The notes beneath the pieces were generated by a model, which was not told the DNA's origin, searched no databases, and saw only the letters and a program-made list of their open reading frames with translations. The position numbers and the translations under genes are program-made. From positions 78,225,635 to 78,289,634 of the forward strand of contig NC_134365.1 of assembly GCF_035582795.1 (NCBI RefSeq): 64,000 nt of DNA, given 5' to 3'. The stretch comes from Mycteria americana (Eukaryota > Chordata > Aves > Ciconiiformes > Ciconiidae). This document shows, in pieces, positions 1-13,399 of this stretch (the first letter of the stretch is position 1; every line of letters starts with the position of its first letter).

Positions 1-354
1 GACACAGCCAGGACAGCTGTCCCCAGCTACCCAGAGGGACATCCCACACCATATGATGTCATGCTCAGCAATAAAAACTAGCGGGGGTGTTGCCAGGGCT
101 GCCATTGCTCGGCGTCTGTCTGGGCATCGGTCGGCTGGCAGTGAGCAATTGGGGGATTTTTGTATCACTTGTTTTTCTTGGTTTTGTTCTTCACTGTTTG
201 TTTATCTATTTATTTAAACTTATTAAACTGTCTTTATCAGCCCATGACTTTTCTCACTTTTACCCTTCCAGTTCTCTCCCCAATCCTGCTGCGGGGGGGA
301 GCGAGCGAGCGACCGTGTGGTGCTGAGCTGCCTACCGGGGTTAACCCACAACGA
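1..354 (+). mobile_element. Partial endogenous retrovirus LTR (3' portion)
   Basis: The window opens inside an LTR. The first 80 bases match the middle of the two more complete LTRs at 8423 and 13400 (GGGACATCCCACACCATATG, GTCATGCTCAGC), and the end matches their 3' part: ATTAAA at 222-227, then CTGTCTTTATC, a pyrimidine-rich tract, and a terminus near CCACAACGA. The central part (about 90-180) differs from the other two, so this is another subfamily. TATAAA is degraded to AATAAAAA near 71. The upstream part lies outside the window, so a solo LTR cannot be told from the 3' LTR of a provirus. No viral coding sequence is present here. Confidence 0.8.
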
Positions 355-3300
355 CGGCCTTGAAGCCTCATTTGGCATCATGTGTTTAGTCCCGGGTATT
401 CACATTCCAGAAAGGTGCACCTGAACTCAGACAAGTGCAAAAAAAAAAAATACTACGGTGAACGGGGAACAAGGTTTCTGTCTTAAGCTATCAAAAGCCA
501 TTGTTTATTTGGCTTGGCCAAAGTTGTACTGCAAAAGGTTGTAACGTATACTACTGAGACATGCAAAGACACCGTGAGCATCAAAAGTGGTGAAGAGCTG
601 TTTAAGTCATCAGAGATGAGCAGCAAACTTATAGAGCTAATGTAAATTTTCAGGTAAGGCAACTGAACGGTTTTATTGAGTACACGTTAGGTCAGAGTTC
701 ATAAACAAGGAGGTGGTTTAATCATGTACGTAGGACTGCAGCCTGATGTCCAGCAGACTGAGCAGGCTCTCTAGGAAGCGGGACACAAGTGGTCTGACAG
801 AGAAATCCCCTCCAGTCTCGGGATGGTGATGCTGCCCTCAGAGGCTCTGACTTGTGCTTCTTCTGTTTAAATTTGTCTAGTGTGCACGAAGCTTAGGTCA
901 GACACAGTGGATGGTTTCGGCGCTTGTTACAAGTCAAGTATTTCTCCAGCATGTTATATGAATTTCATTGAGTTTTTTAACATTTGCAGCTGACTATTAA
1001 TGCTTTTGACTATCAGTGGGTTATTAGTTAAATTTCTGCTATTTGCAGTGGTCAGTCAACAAGTCATACACAAGTTGATAGTTGTGTTTGCCTCTTGTTG
1101 GACTTGTACCACTTTGTTTTGATCCCCCTGACTGAGCGGTTTCGGATGCGCCTTGGTTCAGGGAATGGCTGTACTTGGGATTCTGCTGCTTGTTCCAGTT
1201 TTCTTTGCTGTCCACATCTATGGTAAGAGGTGAAAGAGGCTGGCCACCACCCTTCCGTAATTTTAAGATTACTACATGCTGCATGTGGAGGAGCTTTGAA
1301 TTAAAGGAGTAGCTTGAAACAACTGAAGGAGTACTACTGGCACCAAATGAACTGCTTAAATTCATAGACAACCAATTTGCAGAGTAGAAGAAGGTTTCCA
1401 GCCATCCGAGAGATGAAGTTCTGGTGGGAAAAATAACCCCTGCAAATCTTTGAGAACAAGGACCTGAAATCTAAGCTAGAGCTTCATAAATTGATGGAAG
1501 GGATAACACAACAGAGAAATTCATGTAAATAGAAAATACAGCTTGTGATTCATGTATAGGTATTTCTAAGGGGCTTTAGAAGGAGAGTGGTTTGCTGTTT
1601 GCATCATATTGATATTGTACTAATCTCATGCTTTAGGGCTTCAACTGGCTGCTTGCTGAGACTAAAAAGGAATTTATTTCTCCTTGGGCTATAATTAAAC
1701 CCAGGAGATAGTGGTGCTTGTATGTCTTGCTCAGTGACTCAGAGTGAAATACATTACCACATTTGGAGACCAAAAAGATTGTTTCCTCAGGTGAGACTGG
1801 CAAGGACTACACAAATTCCTTTCTGGCTTTCCGTACTAAAATGGAGCATGGTTAGCCTAGGTTGTTCTGGGAGTTAAATCTTACACATTCCTGCTATTAC
1901 AGAGACTTAGGACACTGGTAACATTCTTGAGATCCCCTAATCTCCTTCACATCCCTTCCGTATAAATGGGTGTTTTTAATCCTTTACTAAAGATGTAAAT
2001 TTATTGCCAGGCACTGGTGGTTGTTTTGTGGCTTTTGGAGTAGACACTTACCCCAAATAGTTCTTCCCAGCCTCACGTTTGGATGTCCTCAGGCTGTGTT
2101 TTCCTCTGTTCCCTATACTCCCATAGTTGAGCTTACAGTGCTCTTTACTATTCTTTCCACAGACACCTGCCTCTGTATTTCCCTTCACAGAACCTTTATG
2201 AATTACCTACATCAGGTTGTGTGTGCAGGAGAACAGAGAGTCTTTGGATTGGAGGACTTTCAAGGTAGCAGAGGAATACTGTCAGTGTTACTGTACTACT
2301 GTGTGAGCTGTTGACTGTGGAGCCATCATCGTGCTTCGTTTCATATCGCACATCAATGACGTGCTTCAAACATAAGGTCATTAAAACTTCAAAATGTGGA
2401 TGAGTTTCATTAACTTACTTTTTCAGTTTCCAAGTTCTGATCTCTTCCAACTGAGTCAAACAACCTGCCATGTTCCTTGCAGTACATCTGCTGGGCTCCG
2501 AGTAAGCTCATCAGTTGATCTCAGGTACAAGTTTCTCCTTGCAACTGAAACAAACTCCTCCTGGAAAAGGGCTGAGCCCCAAACCCAGGATGCCAGTGCA
2601 GCTGTGACTGCAGGGAAGCAGATGCCCCTTCTCTGTCATGAGTATGTCAAAGCCCTGGTCCACAGACCTCTTGAAAATTCAGATTGAGATCTGTAGGTTA
2701 AGGCTTAGGCTCTCCTTAATTCATCTCCCAGATTTAAAACCAACAAACTATGTTCCTGACATTTCCATCAGCTAGCACAGTGACTGCTTTTTTTTTTTGT
2801 AGCGGTTGTGGAACTGTTGCATCCAGCTGTGAACGGGTTTCTAATAAAGATCCTTCTAAATAATGGCCAGAAGAGGATACTTTAACCCATGCTCTGCAAT
2901 AGTTAGCACTGCAGACCAAGGCTTAGACTGATGCAAGGAGCAAAAAGGTAACCGTGAAGTTCCAGATTCCCTCTGCTCTCAAAACGATGACAGTCTTTTT
3001 TATACTCTGCAAATTTTATGATTTCCAGAAGGAAAACTGTATTGGTCAACACAGAGGCTTTCTGAAAGGCTTTGAGGCAGACACAGGTGCAGAGCGAGGG
3101 TCTGAGGAAGGATAAAGATGCCAATGCATAAGGCTTGTCAAGCTGTTGCCAGTACCCAGAACAGAAGTAATTAACTGTTCATGAATAGTTAAATTTGGGG
3201 AGTGAAGAGGTGACTGTGTTCTGCAGCCAGCTTAGCGAAATAACTGCATCCTGTGGGCTTTGCCATGAAGTTAGCTGAATTTGGAAAGCTGGTCTCATAG

Positions 3301-6300
3301 TTCTAGTCAAGCTGTGCAAATACTCTTAGCACATTTAATATATGTAAATTAAATTAATGTTAAATCACCGTGTCTCTGTGGTAGTGAATAATACAGAAAA
3401 AGCAAATGGGATGCACAGCAAATGGAGGTGATTCAGCTGTCAGACTCTATGCATGAATATTTCCCAAAACTCTTCTCTAAACGGAGAGATTACAAAAGTA
3501 CAATTTTACTTGAAAGAGCAAATATTTAATAAATTCAAAAATGGTGACATTATTATGTTTCTTTCTGCTTAGTCCTGCAGTGCTCTAGCTTTAGCTTTAA
3601 TGTTCAAACTTGATAATTTAGTTTTCTAAAAATAGCCTGCCAGACTATGCCTTACATTTCATTATTTTATGAATACTCCTTTGGACATTCCAGGCCATAA
3701 AAATCAGCCCCCAAACTTGCACTGTAAAGCAAACATTGTTCCTTCCTTGGCGGATGAATTATTAATCGAGGTTGGGCTTTTTTGGTGGAGGAAGTTCTGA
3801 TGAGTTCAGTTTTGCAACAAGGATTTTAATCTTGTATCTTGGAGCTCTTAGTGCAGGCAAGTGGATATAAAACTGATGAATTATAAATGTTATAATGCTG
3901 CCAAACTCCGAGCTAAAGGAAAAGGTGGCAGTTCAGAAGGACACACATCTCGAGTGCCTCAGAGTTTGGTGCACAGGTCAAAGGTGCTGCTGGATGGGCT
4001 GCAGCTCGGCCCGGGTTGTTGTCACCCACAGAAAGTGGCTTAGTTTTTGTCAGGGTTGGCTGTGAGGCTGTTGCTGACTTTTTTTTTTCCCTCTTCTTTC
4101 TTAAAACCAGTGGCTACTCTAATATTGACACTCATGGGCTTTTAATGGGAGTGGGTAAAGAGACAAGACCATGAATACAAATTATTCTCTTTTGCTGCTT
4201 CTTAGAGAAAGCACATTAAACTTGTGTTGAATAGAAAGAAAAATAAAGCTGTCTCTGGGACAATTTTGTAAAATAATGTGTAGTATTGGTGTTTTACACA
4301 TTTAGTTGGGAGGGAATTACTGAAGTGTGCAAATGCCATTGTAGCTGAAGGGCCGCAGTAATCAAGCACTGAAGGACTTTTTCCCCTAGAGATTTATTTT
4401 TGGTGGTACTTCTCTGTTTTAAAGAAAAACTGATTGACAACAAAAAGCCTAGATAAGAACAAACACCTTTTGAATAAATCAGGATGTTTAGTTTAAAAAT
4501 TTTCATTTGTAGAAGGACATGTTATGTCAAGTATGGACCTTTAATAAAAGGAAGAAAGAGGAGTTTCTACCCCTAAATATCCTGTTTTGTAACCCTGAGC
4601 CAGGTCATCAGGCACAATCCTTCAGTCAATAGGGAGAGATTTGGGTCTGTGCTTCCCTTATTTTGTTCTGCCTTGGGACGGAGTGAGGACGCTACTCTAT
4701 CTTCCTGGGATATTGTGCTATTTCCCCAATGATGTCTAGTCGCAAAGCCCCGCTGGAGGTGCGAAGGTGAAAGAAGGTACCTCACGAGCTTGAAACGGTC
4801 TTCGGGAAAACTTCCCAGAGTGTGGTGATCCCTTGTCTAAGCAGCGTGAGGATGACTGCTGCCCTCATTCAGCTGCGATGCGGCGCTAGCCTGCGGGGAA
4901 GAGACTTGCTGGAAAGCAGCATGGTTGGGTTGGATCTGGACACTCGGTGTTGGAAGGTGCTGTCGTACGAGCAGCCCCAGCCCTCGCCCTGGGGCTGGCC
5001 TTTCTCTCCTAGAGATGATGTGTGAGAAAGCGCTTGCTTAGGAATAATTTGTTTGGCATCTCATGTTAACTTTCTGTACCTTTCTGGGTCTGCTAATGCG
5101 CAATATGGCTGTCTAGGGAAGGTGTGGTATTTTTGGAGAGACAGGGAGTCCTATGAACTTGTGTGTGCCTTGGGACAAGATGTAGCCAGGGGCTACGTGG
5201 TCTCTTTGAACCTGCCTCGTGGCAGCGGGGAGCCCCTGGCCCTGAGCTTCCTTTCAGCACAGCCTGCAGCTTCAGGAGGCAGGAGTTGTTAAATGATCTT
5301 TTCGTGAAGCCATTCAGATAGAAGTTGTACTCTGTGTGGCCCAGGGTCTTCTGCTGTCCTATCCCTATCAGGCATGGCCCTAGCAGGCTTCCGTGATCAC
5401 ATCCTTCAGCAGGTCTGGGGACACCTCTGTCTCCCAAAGCTGGAGTCTTCCTCTTCTTAGCCAGGATCCTTGTATTTTGGCATGCAGACATGGGAAAAAC
5501 ATTTGGGGTTTCTATTTTTTCTTCTTTTTTTTTTCTTTTAATACGATTTCCCTCCCTCTGCCTCCATAGTCCTTCTTTCCCTAGCATAAACCCAGCCCCA
5601 TCTCACAAATGTCCTCTCCTTGCCTGAGTTTGAACCCTATTTTCCCCTCAATCCTATCAAGTATCAAATGATTTTTCCTAAATGTTACCCCACAGTTGTA
5701 GTCAGACTGTCTACCTTAGGAAACAAACCCCAAACCCAAGCAGAACAACCGCCCTAGGTACAGATGTGATGGGAAGAGTGGTGAGGAGGGTAAAGTGGGG
5801 GGAAGAGGGATGAAGCCAAACAGGAGTTACCGACCCAGTCTGCATGCCTGAAGGACATGACAAAATTCAAGGCGAGCTGAGTGGCATGGAGATGTGGGAG
5901 CACGTGATGTTGGTTTGTCTTTGCCCAGAAAGGCTCTCCTCTTCTCCCCATGGCAGAGCTTGTGTGCTTCGGTGTCTTGGGAAGCGAATTAAGTCCAGAT
6001 TGTCAAGTGATGGGATGACAACATGGTTCTTGGTCACACAGCCAACGGAACAGCCTGGGGAGGCAGCCCCACATCACCGCTTGAATCAGATACCCTTGAA
6101 ATACTTTGCAGCCAAGTCAGCTGAAAGCGTAAGGCTGAGAGCAGCTCTGGTTTACATCCAAAGCCAAACAAAACTCCTGATTTCTGCAGCTGCCATCCAG
6201 CTTCCCTGCTTTTGGCTGTCATCACTTTCTGTATTGCACTGCCGTAAATCCATGCCTCTATTGTTCTCCGTGAAACACTGTGTGTTGATGGATAATGCTT

Positions 6301-8422
6301 TCATTAGTCCTAGCAGCATCGTGCCCGTTCGCAGAGCCAGGAGTCACTTATTGTTTGCCAATTATTTATTAGGTGACTAATGTACATAAATGAAGCACTT
6401 ACGAAAATGCGTCCAGTCAAAATTTATGCTGAAACGATTGGTGTTACAATAGTTGCCAAGGGGCTTGTACCGAGGTGAGAGCTCCCCTGAAGTCAAGAGC
6501 AACCCCAAAAAATAATAGGGAAAGGAAGATGCCTCAGAATGGTTAATTTAAATAGACAAGAGACGAGGGAAGGTGAAGAGTATTTGACCTGGTGGCACAG
6601 CAGAGATTGTTAGAGGAGCTGTTTTCTCTCAGAAGGTGCAGCTTTGTGAAGTTCAGATTTCCATGGGGACGTGTCAGCTGTTGTCAGCAGGAATGGAGGA
6701 ATTAATTCCAATGATGCTGTCATGTTTCCTTTTAATGTATTTACTAACGTTCACCTTCTGTTCAGGAACGATCGCACTGAAAAATCTTGGCATGCAAACA
6801 TCAAATTACTTGGAAATTTCTGTTCTACAAGGACATTTTGTGTATTTCAAAGCTGACGCTGAAAAACAAAATAGAATCCAAAGCCTGCAGCCTTTTCTGT
6901 TGGGTGAACCAAGTTTTCTGCATGTCGGGTTGTTGGTAAAATGAAGAAGTATGAGCCCAGGTCTTGCGAAACTCAGCCCTTCCCGTGGGAACACAAAGCC
7001 TTTTCATAGTCAGTTTTGCAGTGTGCCCATTGGTTATTGCTGATGTCAGGCTGATGCACTTCTCAGTGTGAGACCATCTATTTTGGTAGGAAACCCTGTA
7101 ATGTTTTTCTGACTCAGATGCAAAAAAGTCAGAGCACAAGAAATCTGCACGCTGAGGAAGGCAGTGCCGGTGCTGCTGCTGGCACTAACCTCTCCTAAAG
7201 AGGGGAGATGGGTCTGGACACATTTCTGGTGTAGGATAGCGGAAAGGGGGGAAAATAACAACTCATCCAGATCTGGGATGTGTCACAGAAACTGCTGCTT
7301 CCTGGTCTTCAACATGTCAGGGGTCCCTCTGAGCTCGTCACAGCCTAGATTTCACCTCAATGCCATCACGTTCCCCAGTGTCCTATGGCCAAAGGGGTTT
7401 GCTGTATCACCCTTAATAAATAAGATGGAAGGCGAATGGTGTTTGAGACTTTTAAAGCCAAAGTGAGGATTTCACCACAGAATTCCTCTTGAAATTTCTA
7501 GACTTTTGGTTTGATTTGCTTTTGTCTGAATTGTAAAATATCAGTCTTTTTTTTGCTCTGGTAGTGAAAACGTAGATATTTTTTTTTTTTTCCTTCTCTT
7601 TTTTCTGGGGCCCCAAAGTCCATTCTGCAGGATGGACCTGCATGATGGGTGCTGTGGGGTACTTCTCCTTTTTCAGGCTTTGAGGTCCTGATGGGTGGAA
7701 AGCCATGTCTCTTCATGTGCTCCCACCACCTGGTCATCAAGTCCGCTCTGAGCCTCTTGCCTACAGCTTAATGCAGATGATCAAGAAGCCCCATGGGGTA
7801 GGTGGCATCAAGATGCTGCCTTCCCTGGCTGGGGAGATGGAGATGGGAATTTTGCTGCCTCGCAGGTCAGCGTGCCCATAGCAGACCTGGTACAGGAGGG
7901 AGGGCAGAAGTGGCCAGGCAGTGCTGTGTTTCATTTAGGGAAACGAAGTTCTGGAGTAGGGTCAACTCACAGCTGCTGGCACTGCTGGGCATGGCATGCC
8001 TGTGGAGGGGGCAGATGTGTGGGGCATGCAATGTAAGCTGGGGACAGCCAGTGCTGCTCTGGCTGCTGAGAACCCCTTGCTTTGAGCTGGTAATGGTCAT
8101 GAGACCTCATTTTGACACTCTGCTGGTTCAGCTGGAATGGAAGCTGCTCTGGGGTTTGATTATTTTGGTTTTGTGGATTATACGCAACATGGGTGGGAAA
8201 GCAGTGACATCCCAGGAGAGCCCTCTTTTGTGATGATTAAAGCAAATGATTAAAAATTGAGCAAATAAATAAAATTAAAATAAAAAAATCTGTCACTTTT
8301 TTTCTTTCAGCTACCTAAGGATTCTTTCAGCACTCAAAAGGATTGCTTGACATGAGGGCAAACAGCAAATTCTTCCTTTCAGAAATGGGGGAAGGTAGGT
8401 CTTTATTTATAAAGTTGGCGCC
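355..8422. other. Intergenic DNA without recognisable genes
   Basis: About 8 kb between two LTRs. I see no exon with recognisable protein similarity, no RNA gene and no clear repeat apart from short homopolymer runs (for example near 2790, 4080, 5520 and 7580). The longest open frames (5844-6380 plus; about 1039-1465 minus) show no family resemblance and lack convincing start or splice context. Strongly diverged old repeats may be present that cannot be recognised by eye. Confidence 0.5.
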
Positions 8423-8985
8423 TGTCCTGGTTTCAGCTGGGATAGAGTTAATTTTCTTCCTAGTAGCTGGTATAGTGCTGTGTTTTGGATTTAGGATGAG
8501 AAAAATGTTGATAACTCACTGATGTTTTAGTTGTCGTTAATAGTCAAGGACTTTTCAGCTTCTCATACTGGCCTGCCAGCGAGTAGGCTGGGGGTGCACA
8601 AGAAGCTGGGAGGGGACACGGCTGGCACAGCTGACCCCAGCTGACCAAAGGGCTATTCCATACCATATGGCGTCATGCTCAGCATATAAAGCTGGGGGAA
8701 GAGGAAGGAAAGGGGGGATGTTTGGAGTGGTGGCGTTTGTCTTCCCCAGTAACCATTACACGTCATGGAGCCCTGCTTTCCTGGAGATGGCTGCACACCT
8801 GCCTGCCCATGGGAAGGAGTGAAGGAATTCCTTGCTTTGCTTTGCTTGCGTGCGCGGCTTTTGCTTTACCTATTAAACTGTCTTTATCTCAACCCACGAG
8901 TTTTCTCACTTTTACCCTTCCGATTCTCTCCCCCATCCCACTGGCTGTGTGGTGCTTAGTTGCTGGCTGGGGTTAAACCACGACA
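8423..8985 (+). mobile_element. Solo LTR of an avian endogenous retrovirus
   Basis: The element starts TGTCCTGGTTTCAG and ends TTAAACCACGACA, giving the TG...CA ends of an LTR. Inside are a TATA box (TATAAA, 8685-8690) and an ATTAAA poly(A) signal (8872-8877) followed by a pyrimidine-rich end, in the order expected for U3-R-U5 in plus orientation. The flanking bases GCGCC and GGGCC could be a 5-bp target duplication with one mismatch. No primer binding site follows and no gag, pol or env frame is near, so it is a solo LTR. It lacks a G-rich insert near its 3' end that the copy at 13400 has. Old, non-coding, but it may still carry promoter and poly(A) activity. Confidence 0.88.
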
Positions 8986-11259
8986 GGGCCTGATTCATTC
9001 CTTTGATCATGAATTGCAGCTTGTCTGTTACCAGTATTATTTCATACTTCAGCTTTTCTCCTCTAGTTTATTTTCCTTTTGATCTTGCTCTGTTACGTCT
9101 GCCAGTTGTGCTACGTGAGGAGAATAAGTAAACTTGAGACCTGAATTGGCGCTGGAAAGACATATCCCTCTAGCTAGTAAGTTACTCGTGTCGGATGCCT
9201 TGGGAGTCTGACTGGGATGCAAAAGCTTAGCAGTTGTGCTGGACAGTAAAATGAAGAGTTTGTCTGGCATCCATCTGGCACCACCTGCAGAGCATTCCTC
9301 TTGCACTTGGCTTATTATGGTCTGGTGTGCTCTACTGCAAAGCAGGCACACAAATGTGCAAACTCTAAGCTCTCCGGAGCAAACCCCAGGGAAGACTGGG
9401 GAATTTGGTGACCTTTTTTTTCCCTCAGGAGCTCTGGAAGGCTGGAGGCTGCAGCGTGTAGTTTCTTTTAACTTAGAGCTTAGGGCAAAAAGCTTAAATG
9501 TGGTTTCTGTGAAACTGAGAGGTCAAAAAGAGTAAAGCTATGGAGGCTCCAGTTCCTCCACACGGATTCGGCAGATAGACCAATTTTGCCCCTCTAGGAG
9601 AGGGAAGAGCTTGCAGCTGCATGGAGAGAACAAAAAAGAGTTGGGAGGCCCATCAACCCTGCTTGGCTCAGTGATTTTCTTGATGGCCATCTCTTAGAAG
9701 CCTTTCCAAGCCTCTCCCTTCACTAGCTGGTGGGTTTCTGGAAGAGCTCCCTTTCTGGGTGAGCCCTAGCCCATTTCTCCAGACCAGCGCTCCCACTGGT
9801 AGTGACTGTCCTGTCCTCTAGTACTTTGGCAGAGAGCGGCGTGAGGAGAGCACAGTCCCACACGCCTGTGGCTCAGCAACCATCCAAACCTCAAAACCCC
9901 TGTGCATACCATGGCATTGGACATGTGGCCACCCTGACTTTGAAGAGGCTAAAGGACCATTCCTGCCTGGGCTTGCTGGTCCATTGTTGTTGTTGTTGTT
10001 TTGTTTTTCCATTTTTTAAAAAAAATTAATTTCTCATCTCTATTCGTGCTCCTTTTCCTCCCCTTCAGATCACAGAGTGGGAAGGACAGGAGGACACTTC
10101 TCTGCATTTCAAAGCCACCACAGTGCTTAGGTGTATTTATGTGCATTCAGAGGAATTTCCAAACTTCTCTTTGTAACACATTGTAGGAAGTAATGATATA
10201 TTTTTGCAAATCTCTTGAAAGACACGAAGGCACAAATCTATCATGAACTGAAATTCTGATCATGAAATTTACTCAACTGATTTAGTAGTAGGTTTTTCTC
10301 CCCCACCCCTTCTTTCCAAGTCCCTTCCTCTAGAGGCAAATGACTACTTGAGAAACTCAGCTTTCATTTATTAAAAAGAAGTTTTCAGCTCTCATAATCA
10401 TAGGTGGATGTTTAAAAACAAACAAACCAACCAACCTAAAAACCCCAAGTGTTAACTAAAGCACCCAGGAAAATAAGGAGATTAAGAAGAACCGAGCATT
10501 GTTAGGTTACAAATAATTATTTTTAAGCTGAATCTCCTGGCCAGCTGGATTTAGCTTTTTTTGGTTTTAGAGTGCCCCACAGGCTGTCAGTACTTGTCTC
10601 CACTAAAAAACTTTTCCCATAAAAGCAATTTTTACTGGTGTGATTTCAAGCCTGATCAATCCTATGCTAACCTCATTTTGAATTCATCTTGCCCTTGTTT
10701 ATGCAAGGAGATAAGCTGTGCTCCACATTATACTACTATTACAATTGTAGTTACTGCATTTTTTCTTTTTATGTGATAGATTTACCCAGTGTAAACAGGA
10801 GGGTCTAGATACATACGTACCATACATTTGCAATGCTTGGGGAGTCCATAACTGTGTTATCCTTAAATCCCTGGTTGAGATCTGGCCTTCAGTCCATGGT
10901 GACTGACGCATCCCACTGATTTCTTCCCAGCTTGCAAGCCAGTGTGATGAGAGCTGGGGATACACAGACGCTGTATTTTTTTACCTATTTTTTATGTCTG
11001 TGACTACGTAAAGATTAGCTCTTGCATTGCTGATTCCCATGCCCTCTTTTAGCTGTAAGAGCTCCTTCTCCTCAAATTTTTTTCAATAAAGTCTAATTCC
11101 ATGGCACGAAGCTACAAATCCTCCCCAGCTGAATATGTGAGTCTACTGAACACGTTGATTTTTACAGTTTTAGACAGACCTTTATTTTTTTTTTCTTTTC
11201 CATTTCTTTTAACCCCAAGCCCACCAAAAATCCTGGCTGGAGAGGATTTCTTTCCTCCC

Positions 11260-11445
11260 CGCCCCATGGCGTTTGACCTCGGCCGGAGGGGTTTGTGGGG
11301 AGACCTTGCCGCGCTGCTCGCTTAGGGAGGCAGACGGGAGGGATGGGCAGAGCGGGCGGCGAGAGCTTCGTGCTCGCCGGCGGCCCCGCGGGCAGCTCCC
11401 ACGGAGCGAGTTCCTCGGCGTGAGGCTGCGAGCGACGGCCGCACG
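11260..11445. promoter_or_regulatory. Small CpG island
   Basis: By eye I count 26 CpG dinucleotides in 186 bp of GC-rich DNA, including a GC box (GGGCGG, 11354-11359). Vertebrate DNA is normally CpG-depleted, so this density suggests a germline-unmethylated region, usually a promoter or orphan CpG island. No known first exon could be tied to it. Open frames that cross it on both strands are explained by base composition. Confidence 0.55.
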
Positions 11446-12109
11446 TCAGCCTGCTGAGATGGGTGCCTGAAAGGGGTGGCAGGGGCCAGGGAGAAGGTTT
11501 AACGGAGGGATGCCGGCACCTTTTTGTGCCACGTTTTAAGGAGCGGGGTTTTTTTAACAGGCAGTGGCTTAACATCTGTAAATAGACTATTTTTTTTTTT
11601 TCCTGTTTGGCCGTGTGGCATGGTCCTCTCCGTTTGGATCTGTTGGTGATAACAGTTAATTTGCATTGTACCAAAGGGACTTTGTCTCCCTAGCTCATTT
11701 AAATGCAGAAATCATCCTTTGAAGTGCCTGATGTGAGCTTCTCCGTCCTGCATGTGGCCCTTCATCTCTGCGGCTGTGTGATACCCCTGTGGCCGTGGTG
11801 GAAGTCTCGTGTAATGTTAGTTGTAGGAAATGTTAGGAAAATGTTAGGAAAATACCGACGGTCTTCGCAGCTGCAGGCGACGCCGAGGAAGCAGCAGTGT
11901 GTGACCAGGTGTTTGCTGCCCGAGGTGGTCCAAGAACCCTTGTGGGAAGCCTTGGAGAAGCTTTTCTCACTGGCATTTGGCCCTTGGTGACTTTTTTTTT
12001 TTGTCTTCAAAGTCCATGTTAGGCTTAGCTTCCAAGTAACTTATTCCCGATATCCTATTTTTGTGCTGTTGAGAAAGGTGATGCATAACCTGCCCTTTCT
12101 CATAGGTAT

Positions 12110-12295
12110 TTCGGCTTTGCGGCTGTCTCTTTTCCTTGTGATAACGATTTGCAAAAGGCGTCTCTTGCCCCGTAACGGGGATTGATAGGCAGCGCGCCGG
12201 GTCTGCGCAGAGCAATAGGGACGTGGGGAAGGGAGAGCTGGCGGGAGGAGCAGGCGCCGGTGCCGAGCGGGTTAGCACGAACGCCACCAGCCGTC
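12110..12295. promoter_or_regulatory. CpG-dense patch
   Basis: A GC-rich segment with many intact CpGs, including CCCCGTAACGGGG near 12168-12180 and GCGCGCC near 12193. It is less dense than the islands at 11260 and 14862. It may be an outlying part of one unmethylated domain (11.2-15.1 kb) or simply CpG-rich intergenic DNA. No exon is recognised in it. Confidence 0.3.
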
Positions 12296-12949
12296 TGCAA
12301 AGACAAATTAGGTTTCTGAAAATACGAAGTTGAATTGAGGCTCCTCTCTAATGTGAATTTATACTTCTGGAAAAAACCAACCCGGGATTACCTTTGCCAG
12401 CCGTTCGATTGATTTAGCTGAACCGGCGCAAGTGTTACCGCTCGGTGTCTGCTAGGGAGATCTTATGTCCCCAACGCTGAACGCTTCATTTACGTTTGGT
12501 GACGGGCTGATAAACATTGCCAGGCGGTTTCGTTCTCTGCGCCCAGGCAGAGGGATTAAAGTGCGCAAGTGGCTCAGGAAGATGGGACGTGACAGGATTT
12601 CACTTTTTGAAAGGGCAGTCCTGGCTGATGGCTGCTCAGTGATGTTTAAAAAGCCTTTAGTGAGAATATGTAAAGAGCCAAAGTTAATGTATGAAGACCG
12701 TTCCTCTCTTGTTTCTGTACGAGCCCTGTTACCATCCTCAGTGAAAACACGGCCAGTTGCTCGGTGGTAAAGCATCGGGCAGTGGGACCGTAGTATCCCC
12801 AGGAAGGCAGCAAAGTTTTTCTGCTTGGTGATGATGTATAAAAGAAGGAATAGCTAACAGTCCTTTCTAAACCCAGGTGGAGCTCTGGGGGGTGGTAAAT
12901 GACTTTCTGAACAACCCCACAGGCTGGAAAGCAAGCCCCTGGGCTGCCT

Positions 12950-13080
12950 GTGCCGAGCTGGGCGTGCAGGAACGGCCGGCCTGGGGGGACGGAGGCTTCT
13001 CCCTGGCCGGGAATTTGTCAGCGCGGGTCGGGCCAGCTCGGCAGCTGTTGGGGTAGGCTTGGTCCTGCCTCGTGCCCTGG
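12950..13080. promoter_or_regulatory. CpG-dense patch
   Basis: A short GC-rich stretch with roughly a dozen CpGs, including AACGGCCGGCC and AGCGCGGGTCGGGCC. Function is unknown. It lies just before the LTR at 13400 and shows no splice-flanked reading frame. Confidence 0.3.
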
Positions 13081-13399
13081 GCATCCATGAGGTGACCTGC
13101 CGAGGTTCCTGCCAGCACTGTTTTCTGTGGGTCTGGGACTGGCTGTATTTAGACTTAAACTCTGCTTATCTGCTGCGTGAGACATATTTCATTCCAGGGA
13201 ATTGGCTTTATTTACCTCTGTTTTGCTTTCAATAAGCTGGCAGAAAACTGGCAGTAAGAAAGGGATTTTTCTCTTTGTTTTTTTGTTCTTTTTTTTTTCC
13301 CTTTAGAAGTGAAATGCTATTTAAAGGTGACATGCTGCTTTCCAAGTGCACTGTAGCTGCATTAAAATTTTTGTAAATACGGGCAGAAGTGTGTGCAAC

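Larger units (their letters stand above)
8986..13399. other. Spacer between two solo LTRs, no recognisable gene
   Basis: About 4.4 kb. It contains CpG-dense patches listed separately, a short TTG repeat near 9985-10000, and AT-rich DNA near 10,000-11,250. It is not the body of a provirus: no reverse transcriptase, protease or envelope-like frame is visible, there is no tRNA-complementary site after 8985, and no purine tract precedes 13400. No protein exon was recognised. Confidence 0.55.

Noticed and set aside
1039..1465. Open frame of about 140 codons on the minus strand, Ser-rich, protein-like in appearance
   Set aside because: I could not match it to any family and see no convincing splice sites. 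It could be a decayed processed pseudogene, but a homology search would be needed to say so.
5844..6380. 178-codon open frame on the plus strand
   Set aside because: No family resemblance, mixed composition, no promoter or splice context. A frame this long is expected by chance in a 64-kb window.
11162..11674. 170-codon minus-strand frame over the 11.3 kb CpG island
   Set aside because: Low-complexity Pro/Arg-rich product of GC-rich DNA, with Lys runs from poly(T). No domain is visible.
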